A stretch of DNA of 64,000 bases, taken from an uncultured Acetobacteraceae bacterium (GTDB lineage: Bacteria; Pseudomonadota; Alphaproteobacteria; Acetobacterales; Acetobacteraceae). How positions within the stretch are numbered: the first letter of the stretch is position 1; each line of letters begins with the position of its first letter. Of the stretch, positions 51,293-60,405 are shown in pieces. A program made the position numbers and the translations under genes. The DNA is taken from contig CAIVPZ010000068.1 in NCBI GenBank assembly GCA_903907955.1, positions 1 through 64,000 on the forward strand, in the 5' to 3' direction. The notes beneath the pieces were generated by a model. The model was not told the DNA's origin and did no database searches. It was given only the letters and a program-made list of their open reading frames with translations.

Positions 51293-53932
51293 ATGGCCTC
51301 GAGCAACGACATCCGCGCCAGTTTCCTCGACTACTTCGCCCGCAACGGCCACGCGGTGGTGGAGAGCAGCCCCCTGGTGCCGCGCAACGACCCGACACTG
51401 CTGTTCACCAACAGCGGCATGGTGCAGTTCAAGAATGTGTTCACCGGGCAGGAGAAGCGCCCCTATAGTCGCGCGACCACGGCGCAGAAATGCGTCCGTG
51501 CCGGCGGCAAGCACAACGACCTGGACAACGTGGGTTACACCGCCCGGCATCATACATTCTTCGAAATGCTGGGAAATTTTTCTTTTGGCGACTACTTCAA
51601 GGACCAGGCGATCTATCACGCCTGGACCCTGGTCACCCGGGATTTCGGCTTGCCGGCTGACCGGTTGACGGTGACGGTGTTCAGCGAGGACGACGAGGCG
51701 GCGGCGCTGTGGCGCAAGATCGCCGGTCTGCCGGAGGAGCGGATCGTCCGCATCGATACCAGCGATAATTTCTGGCGCATGGGCGACACCGGCCCCTGCG
51801 GGCCGTGCAGCGAAATCTTCTTCGACCATGGTCCCGCCGTCGCCGGCGGCCCGCCCGGCAGCGCCGAGGCCGAGGGCGACCGCTTCGTCGAAATCTGGAA
51901 CCTGGTGTTCATGCAGTACGAGGAAGGGCCGCCCGGCACCCGCGTGCCGCTGCCGCACCCCTCGATCGACACCGGCATGGGGCTGGAGCGGCTCGCCGCC
52001 ATCCTGCAGGGCAAGCAGGACAACTACGACACCGACACGCTGCGCGCGCTGATTCTCGCCAGCGCGGACGCGACCGGCCAGGACGCCGACGGGCCGCACA
52101 AGGTCAGCCACCGGGTGATCGCCGACCATCTGCGCAGCACCGCCTTCCTGATCGCCGACGGGGTGCTGCCCTCCAACGAGGGCCGCGGCTACGTGCTGCG
52201 CCGGATCATGCGCCGCGCCATGCGGCACGCCCACATGATGGGCGCGCGCGACCCGGTGATGTGGCGGCTGGTGCCGGCGCTGGTGCGGCAGATGGGCGCG
52301 GCCTATGGCGAACTGGTGCGCGCCGAGGGGCTGATCGAGGACACCCTGAAGCTGGAGGAAACCCGCTTCAAGGCCATGCTGGACCGCGGTCTCGGCCTGC
52401 TGGCGGAGGAGGCGGACAGGCTCGGCGCCAACGGCACGCTGCCCGGCGACGTGGCGTTCAAATTGTATGACACGTTCGGCTTCCCGCTCGACCTGACGCA
52501 GGACGCGCTGCGCGAGCAGGGGCGGGGGGTGGACGTGGCCGGCTTCGAGGCCGCCATGGCCGAGCAGAAGCGGCGCGCCCGGGCCGCCTGGGCCGGCTCC
52601 GGTGAGGCCGCCACCGACCGGGTGTGGTTCGAAGTCCGCGAGAACATCGGCGCCAGCGAGTTCCTCGGCTATTCCACCGAGAAGGCGGAGGCGGAGATCG
52701 TCGCCCTGGTGGTGGACGGGCATCCGGTGGAGCGTGCCGGGGCCGGCGCCGAGGTCGCGGTGCTGCTGAACCAGACGCCGTTCTATGCCGAGAGCGGCGG
52801 CCAGGTGGGCGATACCGGGCTGATCACCGCGCCCGGGCTGCGCATTGCGGTGAGCGACACGCAGAAGAAGCTGGGCGCCCTGTTCGTCCATCTCGGGCGG
52901 GTGCAGGAGGGCGAGGCGGTGGTCGGCGGCAAGGTGGTGGCCGAGCTGGACCATGCGCGCCGCACCGCCATCCGGGCGCATCACTCGGCCACCCATCTGC
53001 TGCACGAGGCGCTGCGCCGGCGGCTGGGCAGCCACGTGCAGCAGAAGGGCAGCATGAACGGCCCCGACCGGCTGCGTTTCGACGTCAGCCAGCCGACGCC
53101 GATCGGGCGGGATGATCTGGCCTGGGTGGAGGATGTGGTGAACGCCCGGGTGCGCGAGAACACCGAGGTGACCACCCGCCTGATGACGCCGGATGCCGCC
53201 GTGGCCGAGGGCGCGATGGCGCTGTTCGGCGAGAAATACGGCGACGAGGTGCGCGTGGTCGGCATGGGCGGGGCGGAGGAGGGCAGGTCCTCCTGGTCGG
53301 TGGAGCTGTGCGGCGGCACCCATGTGCGGCGCACCGGCGATATCGGCCTGTTCCGCATCGTCGCCGAAAGCGCGGTGAGCGCGGGGGTGCGCCGGGTGGA
53401 GGCGGTGACCGGCGAGGCGGCGCTGGCGGTGGTGGCCGAGAACGACCGCCGTTTGTACGAGGTGGCGGCGGCGCTGCGCACCGGCCCGGCCGAGGTGGCC
53501 GAGCGGGTGGCCGGGCTGCTGGAGGAGCGGCGGCGGCTGGAGCGGCAGGTGGCCGAGCTGCAGAAGAAGCTGGCGACCGGCGGCGGCGGGGCCGCGGAAG
53601 TCGAGGAGATCGGCGGCGTGAAGCTGGCGGCGCGCAACCTGGGCGACGTGCCGGCGCGCGACCTGAAGGGCATCGCCGAGGCGATCGGCAAGCAGATCGG
53701 CGAGGGCGTGGTGGCGCTGGTATCCACGGCCGAAGGCAAGGCGAGCGTGGTGGTGGGGGTTTCGCCCGGGCTGGTGGGCCGGTTCAGCGCGGTGGATCTG
53801 GTGCGGGTGGCGGCGGCGGCGGTGGGCGGCAAGGGGGGCGGCGGCCGGCCGGATATGGCGCAGGCGGGCGGGCCGGACGGGGCGAACGCCGAGGCGGCGC
53901 TGGCGGCGGTGCGCGGGGCGATCGGCGGTTGA
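51293..53932 (+). CDS. alaS: alanyl-tRNA synthetase
   Basis: Charges tRNA-Ala and edits mischarged Ser and Gly. The 879-aa protein has the class II catalytic core (about 1-240; [35 protein letters not shown]-like motif), the tRNA-recognition domain, the editing domain with [13 protein letters not shown] and CGGTHV (zinc ligands) and the C-terminal coiled-coil/DHHA1 domain with a Gly/Ala-rich end. Normal length. ATG at 51293. Confidence 0.97.
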   Translation: MASSNDIRASFLDYFARNGHAVVESSPLVPRNDPTLLFTNSGMVQFKNVFTGQEKRPYSRATTAQKCVRAGGKHNDLDNVGYTARHHTFFEMLGNFSFGDYFKDQAIYHAWTLVTRDFGLPADRLTVTVFSEDDEAAALWRKIAGLPEERIVRIDTSDNFWRMGDTGPCGPCSEIFFDHGPAVAGGPPGSAEAEGDRFVEIWNLVFMQYEEGPPGTRVPLPHPSIDTGMGLERLAAILQGKQDNYDTDTLRALILASADATGQDADGPHKVSHRVIADHLRSTAFLIADGVLPSNEGRGYVLRRIMRRAMRHAHMMGARDPVMWRLVPALVRQMGAAYGELVRAEGLIEDTLKLEETRFKAMLDRGLGLLAEEADRLGANGTLPGDVAFKLYDTFGFPLDLTQDALREQGRGVDVAGFEAAMAEQKRRARAAWAGSGEAATDRVWFEVRENIGASEFLGYSTEKAEAEIVALVVDGHPVERAGAGAEVAVLLNQTPFYAESGGQVGDTGLITAPGLRIAVSDTQKKLGALFVHLGRVQEGEAVVGGKVVAELDHARRTAIRAHHSATHLLHEALRRRLGSHVQQKGSMNGPDRLRFDVSQPTPIGRDDLAWVEDVVNARVRENTEVTTRLMTPDAAVAEGAMALFGEKYGDEVRVVGMGGAEEGRSSWSVELCGGTHVRRTGDIGLFRIVAESAVSAGVRRVEAVTGEAALAVVAENDRRLYEVAAALRTGPAEVAERVAGLLEERRRLERQVAELQKKLATGGGGAAEVEEIGGVKLAARNLGDVPARDLKGIAEAIGKQIGEGVVALVSTAEGKASVVVGVSPGLVGRFSAVDLVRVAAAAVGGKGGGGRPDMAQAGGPDGANAEAALAAVRGAIGG

Positions 53933-53936
53933 GGCG

Positions 53937-53996
53937 GGTTCCAAGGGCCGATGGCCCTTGGTGGGTCCAGGGATCGGGCAGGGTTCGGGGCAAAGC
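53937..53996. repeat. GC-rich hairpins (family A, copy 6, partly decayed)
   Basis: CCAAGGGCC/GGCCCTTGG with loop GAT is intact (53941-53961); the following CCAGGG and TTCGGGGC units have lost their right arms. It lies between the convergent alaS and glycosylase genes. Confidence 0.8.
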
Positions 53997-54629
53997 CTAA
54001 GCGGCGCCGTTCTTCTCCCGCCTGGCGTCGTCGGCCGCGCGCCACAGGTACCACGCCGCACAGGACCGGAACGGCGCCCACATTTCGCCGATCGCGGCCA
54101 GGTCGCGCGGGCGCGGTTGCTGCTCCAGCCCATGCAGCCGGCGGTAGCCCTCGCGCACGCCGAAATCATCCACCGGCAGCACGTCAGGCCGGCCGAGGGC
54201 GAAAATCAGCAACATTTCCACCGTCCAGCGCCCGACGCCGCGGATCTGGGTCAGTTGTTCGATCAGCGTGGCATCGTCCAGCCGCGCCGCCGCCCGGCGC
54301 GTCGGCACCAGCCCCTCGGCCGCTTTGGCGGCGATGTCGCGGATCGCCGCCACCTTGCCGGCGGAGAACCCCACCTCGCGCAGTGCCGAGTCGTTCGTGC
54401 CGAGCACCATGGCGGGGGTGGGGAAGTCCACGCCCGGGTAGAGGGCAACAAACCGCGCCAGGATGCTGCCGGCAGCCTTGGCGTGCAGTTGCTGGTAGGC
54501 GATTGCCCGCACCAGTGCCTGGTACGGCTGCACGGCGCGGTCCACCTTCAGCCCGCAGCGGCCGACGCGGCTGATCAGCCCGTCCATCGCGGGGTCCACG
54601 GTGCGGAGGTGTTTCACGGCGGTGCGCAT
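53997..54629 (-). CDS. DNA-3-methyladenine glycosylase II (AlkA-type)
   Basis: A base-excision repair glycosylase of 210 aa that removes alkylated purines. The helix-hairpin-helix IRGVGRWTVEM (129-139) and the catalytic aspartate in LPVDDFGVREG (Asp154/Asp155) are clear. It is the short form without the N-terminal TBP-like domain of E. coli AlkA. ATG at 54629. The short ORF on the other strand starts 40 bases away. Confidence 0.9.
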   Translation of the reverse strand: MRTAVKHLRTVDPAMDGLISRVGRCGLKVDRAVQPYQALVRAIAYQQLHAKAAGSILARFVALYPGVDFPTPAMVLGTNDSALREVGFSAGKVAAIRDIAAKAAEGLVPTRRAAARLDDATLIEQLTQIRGVGRWTVEMLLIFALGRPDVLPVDDFGVREGYRRLHGLEQQPRPRDLAAIGEMWAPFRSCAAWYLWRAADDARREKNGAA

Positions 54630-54669
54630 TCTTGCAGCCTGTCACCGGTTGGTCGCCGGCGCCATCCTG

Positions 54670-54825
54670 ATGTCGGCCGCGGACCGGCAGACCGGCAGCC
54701 TGGCGGGGCTGGCAGTGGCGCTGTTCCTGGTCCTCGCCAGCCTCTATGTGTTGCACCGGCTTGCCGCCAAGGCGGCCATTGAGGACTGCCCGCGCGGCCG
54801 GGTTGTCGCCGGAAACGGCGAATAG
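54670..54825 (+). CDS. small single-pass membrane protein (51 aa)
   Basis: ATG at 54670 opens 51 codons with one transmembrane helix (SLAGLAVALFLVLASLYVLHRL, about 9-29) and a basic/acidic tail. An in-frame ATG at 54601 would overlap the glycosylase start. The last 16 codons are inside a copy of the family B repeat, so the native C-terminus may have been replaced. Confidence 0.4.
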   Translation: MSAADRQTGSLAGLAVALFLVLASLYVLHRLAAKAAIEDCPRGRVVAGNGE

Positions 54826-54844
54826 CGTCAGCGTGCGTTCATTC
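54778..54844. repeat. structured repeat (family B, copy 3, partial)
   Basis: Aligns by eye with copies 1 and 2 from CTGCCCGC through GTTGTCGCCGGAAACG to GTGCGTTCATT. The flanking long stem is weak here, and the conserved tail seen in the other copies is missing. It covers the stop of the small membrane protein gene. Confidence 0.6.
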
Positions 54845-54909
54845 CCCGGTCCAGGTGCTTCACAAGCTGCGCGGCGGGGGCGCAAGCTGGCCTGGGAAGG
54901 GAAGATTTC

Positions 54910-55602
54910 ATGCGCGTCGCCGAAATGGACTGGCGGATGGTCGAGGACTGGGTGCGCCACGACGACCGCGCCGTGCTGCCGCTCGGCAGCACCGAGCAAC
55001 ATGCCGGCCTGTCGCTGCTGACCGACGCCATCCTCGCCGAGCGGGTCGCCGTCGAGGCCGCCGAACCGCTCGGGGTGCCGGTGTTTGCCGCGGTCCCGTT
55101 CGGATTGTCCCCCGGTTTCCAGGCGTTTCCGGGCAGCCTGACGCTGCGCGTCGAGACCCTGTGCGCCCTGCTGCGCGACCTGCTGGACAGCCTCAAGCGC
55201 TCCGGCTTCCGCCGCATCGCGCTGGTGAACGGCCATGCCGCCAGCGCCCCGGCCGGGGCGCTGGCGCAGGAATGGATGATGGACAACCCGGATTGCCGGG
55301 TGCGGTTGCACGATTGGTGGCGCGCCCCGCGTACGCTCAGCAAGGTGCTAGAGACCGACCCGGTCGCCAGCCATGCCGGCTGGATGGAAAACTATCCCTG
55401 GACCCGTCTGCCCGGCACGCCGGCGGACGATTCGAAACGCATGGTGGAGCTTGACCGGCTGAAGACGCTGCCGCCGTTCGAGGCGCGCTCCCTGCTGGAG
55501 GATGGCAGCTTCGGCGGCCGCACCCAGCGCCCCGATGCCGAGATGCTGGCCATCTGGCGCATCGCCGTGGAGGAGACGCGCGAGTTGCTGGACCGCTGGT
55601 GA
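54910..55602 (+). CDS. creatininase-family amidohydrolase
   Basis: A 230-aa protein of the creatinine amidohydrolase family. The metal-site residues Glu29, His31 and Asp39 in STEQHAGLSLLTD and His109 in NGHAAS are present. The later HAGExET motif is changed to HAGWMENY. Family members act on small cyclic or amide substrates, including cofactor and peptide maturation (MftE-like); no specific substrate can be named. ATG at 54910 after GGGAAG. Confidence 0.8.
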   Translation: MRVAEMDWRMVEDWVRHDDRAVLPLGSTEQHAGLSLLTDAILAERVAVEAAEPLGVPVFAAVPFGLSPGFQAFPGSLTLRVETLCALLRDLLDSLKRSGFRRIALVNGHAASAPAGALAQEWMMDNPDCRVRLHDWWRAPRTLSKVLETDPVASHAGWMENYPWTRLPGTPADDSKRMVELDRLKTLPPFEARSLLEDGSFGGRTQRPDAEMLAIWRIAVEETRELLDRW

Positions 55603-55648
55603 CGCGGCTTGTCCCGCGCTGCCTGGCAACCACGAAGGAGATGCTGAA

Positions 55649-56113
55649 ATGTCCTCGCAGGATACCCCGGGCGTCCTGGCCCCGCCGCCGCTGATCTTCG
55701 CGACCGCCCTGGTTGCCGGCTGGCTGCTCGACCGCGTGGTGCCGCAGCCCGTTCTGCCCGGTGCCATTGCGCGCTGGGCCGGCGCGCTGCTGGTGGTCGG
55801 TGCGCTGGCCATCGCCGCGGCCGCCCTGCGGGAGATGCGCCGTGCCCGCACCGCCGTCGATCCCTACACGCCCACCACCGCGCTGGTCCGCACCGGCCCC
55901 TTCGCCCGCAGCCGCAACCCCATCTATGTTGCGCTGATTGTGCTGTCGCTCGGGCTCGCGTTGCTGGCGAACGCGCTGTGGTGTGCGCTGCTGGTGGTGC
56001 CGGCGGTGATCGTGCTGCGCGGTTTCGTCATCGCCCGCGAGGAAGCCTACCTGGAACGCCGCTTCGGCGAAGATTACCGGAGCTATTGCGCCGCCACGCC
56101 ACGCTGGCTCTGA
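55649..56113 (+). CDS. isoprenylcysteine carboxylmethyltransferase-like membrane methyltransferase
   Basis: A 154-aa integral membrane protein with about four helices. The C-terminal part GPFARSRNPIYVALIVLSLG, then AREEAYLERRFGEDYRSYC, is the ICMT/PEMT signature that binds SAM and substrate at the membrane face. Substrate unknown. ATG at 55649 with AAGGAG 10 bases before it. It follows the creatininase gene by 46 bases and may share its transcript. Confidence 0.8.
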   Translation: MSSQDTPGVLAPPPLIFATALVAGWLLDRVVPQPVLPGAIARWAGALLVVGALAIAAAALREMRRARTAVDPYTPTTALVRTGPFARSRNPIYVALIVLSLGLALLANALWCALLVVPAVIVLRGFVIAREEAYLERRFGEDYRSYCAATPRWL

Positions 56114-56128
56114 AGGCGAAGAACCAGT

Positions 56129-56198
56129 GGGTTCCAAGGGCCGGTGGCCCTTGCTGGGTCCAGGGCAAAGCCCTGGTGGGGTTCGGGGCAACGCCCCG
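56129..56198. repeat. GC-rich tandem hairpins (family A, copy 7)
   Basis: CCAAGGGCC/GGCCCTTG, CCAGGGC/GCCCTGG (loop AAA) and CGGGGC/GCCCCG (loop AAC), between the methyltransferase gene and the DUF2235 gene, both on the plus strand. Confidence 0.9.
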
Positions 56199-56281
56199 AC
56201 AGGATCACGCAGGGCGACAACACCGCCGTTCAACGATCGCGGCAGTCCAGGCCGCCCGGCGGCCGTTTGCAGGGAGGGAAG

Positions 56282-57487
56282 ATGATGCCCAAGACAATCG
56301 TGTTCTGTGCCGATGGAACCTGGAACGGTCCGGGCGGCGACGACGCCACCGACAAGGGCAAGCCCTGCACCAATGTCTTCAAACTGTTCAGCAATCTCGG
56401 CGGGATCAATTCCGACGCCGATTCCCGGCTGGCCGACGAGCAGGAGCGCGTGCTGCACGGCGGGAACGGCGAGGTGCTGCAGATCGCGAAATACCTGCAT
56501 GGCGTCGGCGATTCCGACAATTTCCTGGTCAGGATACTGGGCGGCACGCTGGGCGCGGGGATCATCACGCGGATCGTCCGCGGCTACACATTCGTCTCCC
56601 GCAACTACGCGCCCGGCGACCGGATCATCCTGGCGGGCTTCAGCCGCGGCGCCTACACGGCGCGCGCGCTGGCCGGGCTGATCGCCGCGCGCGGCGTGCT
56701 CGACGCCTCCCGCATCGACCTGGCCAACAAGGAGACGGCCTACCGACTCGGCGCGGCGGTCTGGTTCGATTTCCGGAAGGAAAAACTGCAGACCAGGCTG
56801 CCCCTGCTCGGTTTTCTCGAGAAGATCGCCGTCGATCTCCCCGCCTTCCTGTCCCGGGCGCCGGAGGCGCCGCGGGTGGCGGATGTGCCGATCGAGGCGG
56901 TCGCCGTGTGGGACACGGTGGGCGCGCTCGGCATTCCGGTCTATGTCGAAAAAGACGTGCGCGCGGATGTCTTCCGTTTCGCCGATACCGCGCTCAGCGA
57001 CAAGGTGCGGCACGGGTTTCATGCCATCGCCGTCGATGAGCAACGCGACGACTTTCAGCCGACCTTCTGGGATGCCGATCCGCGCATCGCGCAGTGCCTG
57101 TTCCCCGGCGCACATTGCGATGTCGGCGGTGGCTATCCGATCGCCACGGGAGAGAGCGCGCTGTCCGACGCCGCGCTGGACTGGATCACCGGCCGGCTCG
57201 GCCCGCTCGGCGTGGCATTCGCCGGCCGGCCCGGCTTTCCGACCAACGCGAACCCGGCCGGCGCCGCGCATCAACCCTGGAGGAACCTGCCCTTCAGCCA
57301 GTTGCCGAAATCGGCACGGGTGTTCACGGCCGACCGCAAGCTTGGCCTTTCGACGTCGCTTCGTGCGCGGCTGAAGGCAGGGCGGGTCATCACCCAGCCT
57401 GGGGAGCCGCCTGCCGTCTATGCGCCGAGGAACCTTTCAGCCTATCTGGATGGCGTCAATCCGGCGCCCGAAGTGCCAACATACTGA
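56282..57487 (+). CDS. DUF2235 alpha/beta hydrolase
   Basis: A 401-aa protein of the DUF2235 family, which includes type VI secretion phospholipase effectors (Tle1) and stand-alone hydrolases. Seen: IVFCADGTWN at the start, the nucleophile elbow GFSRGAYTAR (Ser121), AVWDTVGALGIP with the catalytic aspartate region and FPGAHCDVGGGY with the histidine. No signal peptide, and no VgrG, PAAR or immunity gene nearby, so a secreted-toxin role is not supported. Two adjacent ATG codons at 56282 and 56285; the first was used. Confidence 0.85.
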   Translation: MMPKTIVFCADGTWNGPGGDDATDKGKPCTNVFKLFSNLGGINSDADSRLADEQERVLHGGNGEVLQIAKYLHGVGDSDNFLVRILGGTLGAGIITRIVRGYTFVSRNYAPGDRIILAGFSRGAYTARALAGLIAARGVLDASRIDLANKETAYRLGAAVWFDFRKEKLQTRLPLLGFLEKIAVDLPAFLSRAPEAPRVADVPIEAVAVWDTVGALGIPVYVEKDVRADVFRFADTALSDKVRHGFHAIAVDEQRDDFQPTFWDADPRIAQCLFPGAHCDVGGGYPIATGESALSDAALDWITGRLGPLGVAFAGRPGFPTNANPAGAAHQPWRNLPFSQLPKSARVFTADRKLGLSTSLRARLKAGRVITQPGEPPAVYAPRNLSAYLDGVNPAPEVPTY

Positions 57488-57519
57488 AACGCGCCGCATT
57501 CCGGGAGGCCGCCCCCCGG

Positions 57520-59130
57520 TCAGGGCGGCTCCATCACCATGGCCGTGACCCGCGGCGGCAGCCGCGGCGGCGGCGGCGCGGTGCAGCCGGCGGCGTCGCG
57601 CTTCAGCACCCGCAGCCCGTCGAACGCGGCGATCTGGTGATAGCGGGACCACGCCTCGGCGAAGGCCGGGTCGGACGCGCTCAGCACCGCGACGTAGTTG
57701 ATGCCCTCGCGGGTGTCGACCACGGCGAGGTCGGGGCAGTTGGCGACGAAGTCGCGGGTGATCCAGCGGCGGATCGGCCACGCTGCCGGCGTTGCCCCGT
57801 CCTGGCGGGCGCGCCACAATTCGCCCTTCAGCGCCCACATGGAGTCGAACCGGCTGGCCCAGGTGACGCCGGTGTCGTTCACCACCGGGAAGCCCAGGGC
57901 GATCCACTCGGAGAAGGCGATGTAGGTGTGCGCCTTCTCGCGCCTTACCAGGCGCTCCAGCTTCACCTCGGTGGAAAGGTTCGGCTCGACCGCCGCGTCC
58001 ACCCAGGTTTTCAAACGGGCGTAGTCCGACCAGGCGAATTCGCCCAGGGTTACCACGGCGAGCGCTGCCGACGCGGCCAGGCGGAGGTTCAGGCGGGGCC
58101 GCGCGCGCAGCACCTCGGCCCCCCACAACAGCAGCGCCAGCACGGTCGCGAAGGCGGCGGGCAGCCGGTGGTAGAACCAGTTCTTGCCCTGCATGACATA
58201 GGAGACGCTCGCCACCAGGGCGAAGGTCGCCAGCACGATCAGCAGGCCGCGCAGAAAGGGCTGGTGGCCCGGCAGGGTGCTGCGCCAGATGGTGGCCAGC
58301 AGCGCCACCGACGCCACGCCGCCGAGCAGCACCGAGCTTTGCCGCACGATCTCCCAGCACGGCGTGTCGGTGCCGCCGTAGAGCGCCAGCGCCAGCGGCA
58401 CCGCCTTGTCCAGGAAGGCGGGGCAGAACACCAGCACGCCGGCGCCGTACAGCCCCAGCGTGGCCGCGGCCGACAGCGTGGCGATGCGCAACAGCCGCCC
58501 GCCATGGACCCGGCCGACCAGTTCCAGCACCATGAAGGCCGGCAGGTAGCCGGGCTTGAGCGCGCAGCCCAGGGCGGCCACCATGCCGGCCAGCGCCGCC
58601 GTGCGCGGCGGTTCGCGCTCGCCCTGCATCTCGCGTGCGAGCAGCGCCAGATAGGGCAATACGGCGGCCACCAGCAGATGCTCGCGCTGGCCGAATTCGA
58701 CCCCCGGCAGCAGCAGCAGCACCGTGCCGATGACACCGAACACCGGCAGGCGGCGGGCGAACAGCGCCGCGCGGCCATGCAGCAGATGCGCCGTCCACCA
58801 GGCGCAGCCGAGCAGCATGGCGGCGAAGAACGGCGCCGACACGGCCTTCGGCGCCACCCCGAGCCAGTCCGAGAGCATCGCCGGCAGGGCGTAGATCCAC
58901 ACGATCAGCGGCGGGTTGACCTCGATGAGGTCCTCATAGAGCCGCTGCCCGCCCAGCCATTTGCGCGCGACATAGAGCAGCCAGGCGACATCGTCCTTGA
59001 GCGGCGAGGCCATGGCGGTGGCGAGCACCAGCACGAGCGCGGCCAGCAGCACGACCATGGCGATCATGCTGGCGGCATCGATGCCGAGGCTGGGGGCGGA
59101 CAGGCGCGTCCGGACAGTCCTGGTCTGCAT
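57520..59130 (-). CDS. polytopic membrane glycosyltransferase-like protein (GT39/83-like)
   Basis: A 536-aa membrane protein. About nine to ten hydrophobic helices lie between 15 and 360, and a soluble C-terminal domain follows (about 380-536). The first loop contains LKDDVAWLLYVARKWLGGQRLYEDLIEVNPPL, where the acidic pair and Pro-Pro resemble the first periplasmic loop of lipid-linked sugar transferases (ArnT/PMT-like). Substrate unknown. Start ATG at 59130 lacks a good ribosome site; GTG at 59175 is an alternative. Confidence 0.65.
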   Translation of the reverse strand: MQTRTVRTRLSAPSLGIDAASMIAMVVLLAALVLVLATAMASPLKDDVAWLLYVARKWLGGQRLYEDLIEVNPPLIVWIYALPAMLSDWLGVAPKAVSAPFFAAMLLGCAWWTAHLLHGRAALFARRLPVFGVIGTVLLLLPGVEFGQREHLLVAAVLPYLALLAREMQGEREPPRTAALAGMVAALGCALKPGYLPAFMVLELVGRVHGGRLLRIATLSAAATLGLYGAGVLVFCPAFLDKAVPLALALYGGTDTPCWEIVRQSSVLLGGVASVALLATIWRSTLPGHQPFLRGLLIVLATFALVASVSYVMQGKNWFYHRLPAAFATVLALLLWGAEVLRARPRLNLRLAASAALAVVTLGEFAWSDYARLKTWVDAAVEPNLSTEVKLERLVRREKAHTYIAFSEWIALGFPVVNDTGVTWASRFDSMWALKGELWRARQDGATPAAWPIRRWITRDFVANCPDLAVVDTREGINYVAVLSASDPAFAEAWSRYHQIAAFDGLRVLKRDAAGCTAPPPPRLPPRVTAMVMEPP

Positions 59131-59232
59131 GGAAAGGGTCAGGTTATTCGGTCTCCGGGGGATGGCGGCACGCACGCGCAGCGCCTGGCCGCGTCCGCAT
59201 GCTGCCAGGAATGATCGTTCGCGCCATTGTTT

Positions 59233-59270
59233 CCGGTGTCTCTGTTACGCGCCGGTGTCTCCGCTACGCG
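59233..59270. repeat. two tandem 19-bp direct repeats
   Basis: CCGGTGTCTCTGTTACGCG is followed without gap by CCGGTGTCTCCGCTACGCG (17 of 19 identical). They lie 103 bases before the start of the glycosyltransferase-like gene on the minus strand, and 39 bases after the end of the DUF1345 gene. Tandem sites of this size can bind a regulator. Confidence 0.6.
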
Positions 59271-59308
59271 AATGTGTCGCACGTGCCAGGGCTGGCCTGG
59301 CGCGCCGG

Positions 59309-59974
59309 TCACAGCAGGCTGGCGCCGAAATTCACCGACAAGGCCAGGATGACGGCATTGAAGACGAAGCTGATGAACCCATGCGCGGCGGCCAGCCGGC
59401 GCATTTTTCGCGACGAGCACTGCACGTCGGCCACCTGGCAGGCCATGCCAAGTACCAGCGAGAAGTAAAAGAAATCCCAATAGTCCGGCGGCTCTCCGCC
59501 CGGGAAGTCCAGGCCGCCATGCTCGTTGCGCCCGCTCGGGTCGTCCGGGTTGTGGGCGTAATATCCATGCGCGTAGCGCAGGGCGAACAACGTGTGCATC
59601 ATCAGCCACGAGAGCATCAGCGTCACGCCCACCAGCGCGATCTGCACGCCGCGCAGCGCGGCCGGCACCGTCGTGGTGGCGGCATAGTCGCCGACCAGGG
59701 CCCCGACGCTGGCCGCCGCAGCCACGACCGCCAGCCAGAATACGGTCCATTCGCCCTCCTCCTGTGCCGCGGCGTCGGCGGCCATGTTGACCATCCGCTC
59801 GCCACTGAACATCGCCGCCACCAGGATCAGGAAGGCAACGCAACCGATGTCCCAGGCCACAATCTCCCGGGTCAGCGGCGACATCGTGGCAGGCAGGCAA
59901 AGAAGAGCGATGCCACCGCACAAAACGCCACCCGCCAGCCGGCGGTGGGCGGCAACTACCCGCAACGGCAACAT
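59309..59974 (-). CDS. DUF1345 membrane protein
   Basis: A 221-aa inner-membrane protein with about five to six helices. GEPPDYWDFFYFSLVLGMACQVADVQ and the end AAHGFISFVFNAVILALSVN are diagnostic of DUF1345. Function unknown; no ion-channel motif. ATG at 59974. It is upstream of the glycosyltransferase-like gene on the same strand, 178 bases apart. Confidence 0.85.
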   Translation of the reverse strand: MLPLRVVAAHRRLAGGVLCGGIALLCLPATMSPLTREIVAWDIGCVAFLILVAAMFSGERMVNMAADAAAQEEGEWTVFWLAVVAAAASVGALVGDYAATTTVPAALRGVQIALVGVTLMLSWLMMHTLFALRYAHGYYAHNPDDPSGRNEHGGLDFPGGEPPDYWDFFYFSLVLGMACQVADVQCSSRKMRRLAAAHGFISFVFNAVILALSVNFGASLL

Positions 59975-60405
59975 GCGCTACCGCCCCCGCCAACCGGCGC
60001 CCGGCTGCGCCTCCTGCCATTTCCCGGTTCCATGCCCACCCTTCGCACCCGCTCCGCTCCGTATCACGTTCCGCTCCGCCAATAAGGAATCACCGGTCGC
60101 CTTCATGCAGCCTTGCGGCCGGCGCGAACAGGCCCCGCGTGCGGCGCAACCCGCCGGCCGGCGTACCGCGCGTGTTTGTTGCGCCGCCACGTCGGCCGGT
60201 GGCGGGAACGGCACCAGGGTACGCTTTGCAGCGTATTGGCATGATCGTGTTCAACGGGAAGTTGCAATGTCGCAGAAAATAGGACGAAAACCTGATAATG
60301 AGTTAAGATTTTCCGCTTTTTCGATTGCCGCGGCACGCCGTGTGCGGGAAAGTAGTTAACAGTTGAACCATCCCGGTTCAGACCCGCCCATTTTCGGAAG
60401 CTCGC
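59975..60405. other. 431-base divergent non-coding region
   Basis: No gene is supported on either strand. GC content drops at 60230-60375. A 17-base dyad, TGAACC-ATCCC-GGTTCA (60364-60380), lies 26 bases before the ATG of the M81-like gene and is a possible operator or short hairpin. Promoters for both DUF1345 and the M81-like gene should be here. Confidence 0.45.
60364..60380. promoter_or_regulatory. 6-bp dyad upstream of the M81-like gene
   Basis: TGAACC and GGTTCA are perfect inverted arms around ATCCC. The element is between the AT-rich stretch and the GGAAG ribosome site of the next gene. Candidate operator; no regulator gene is adjacent. Confidence 0.4.

Noticed and set aside
51281-54169. 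A 962-codon open frame antisense to alaS
   Set aside because: Explained by the strong codon bias of alaS; no motif and no ribosome site.
56282-57487. A type VI secretion effector-immunity module around the DUF2235 gene
   Set aside because: No VgrG, PAAR, Hcp-tube or immunity gene lies nearby and the neighbours are unrelated.
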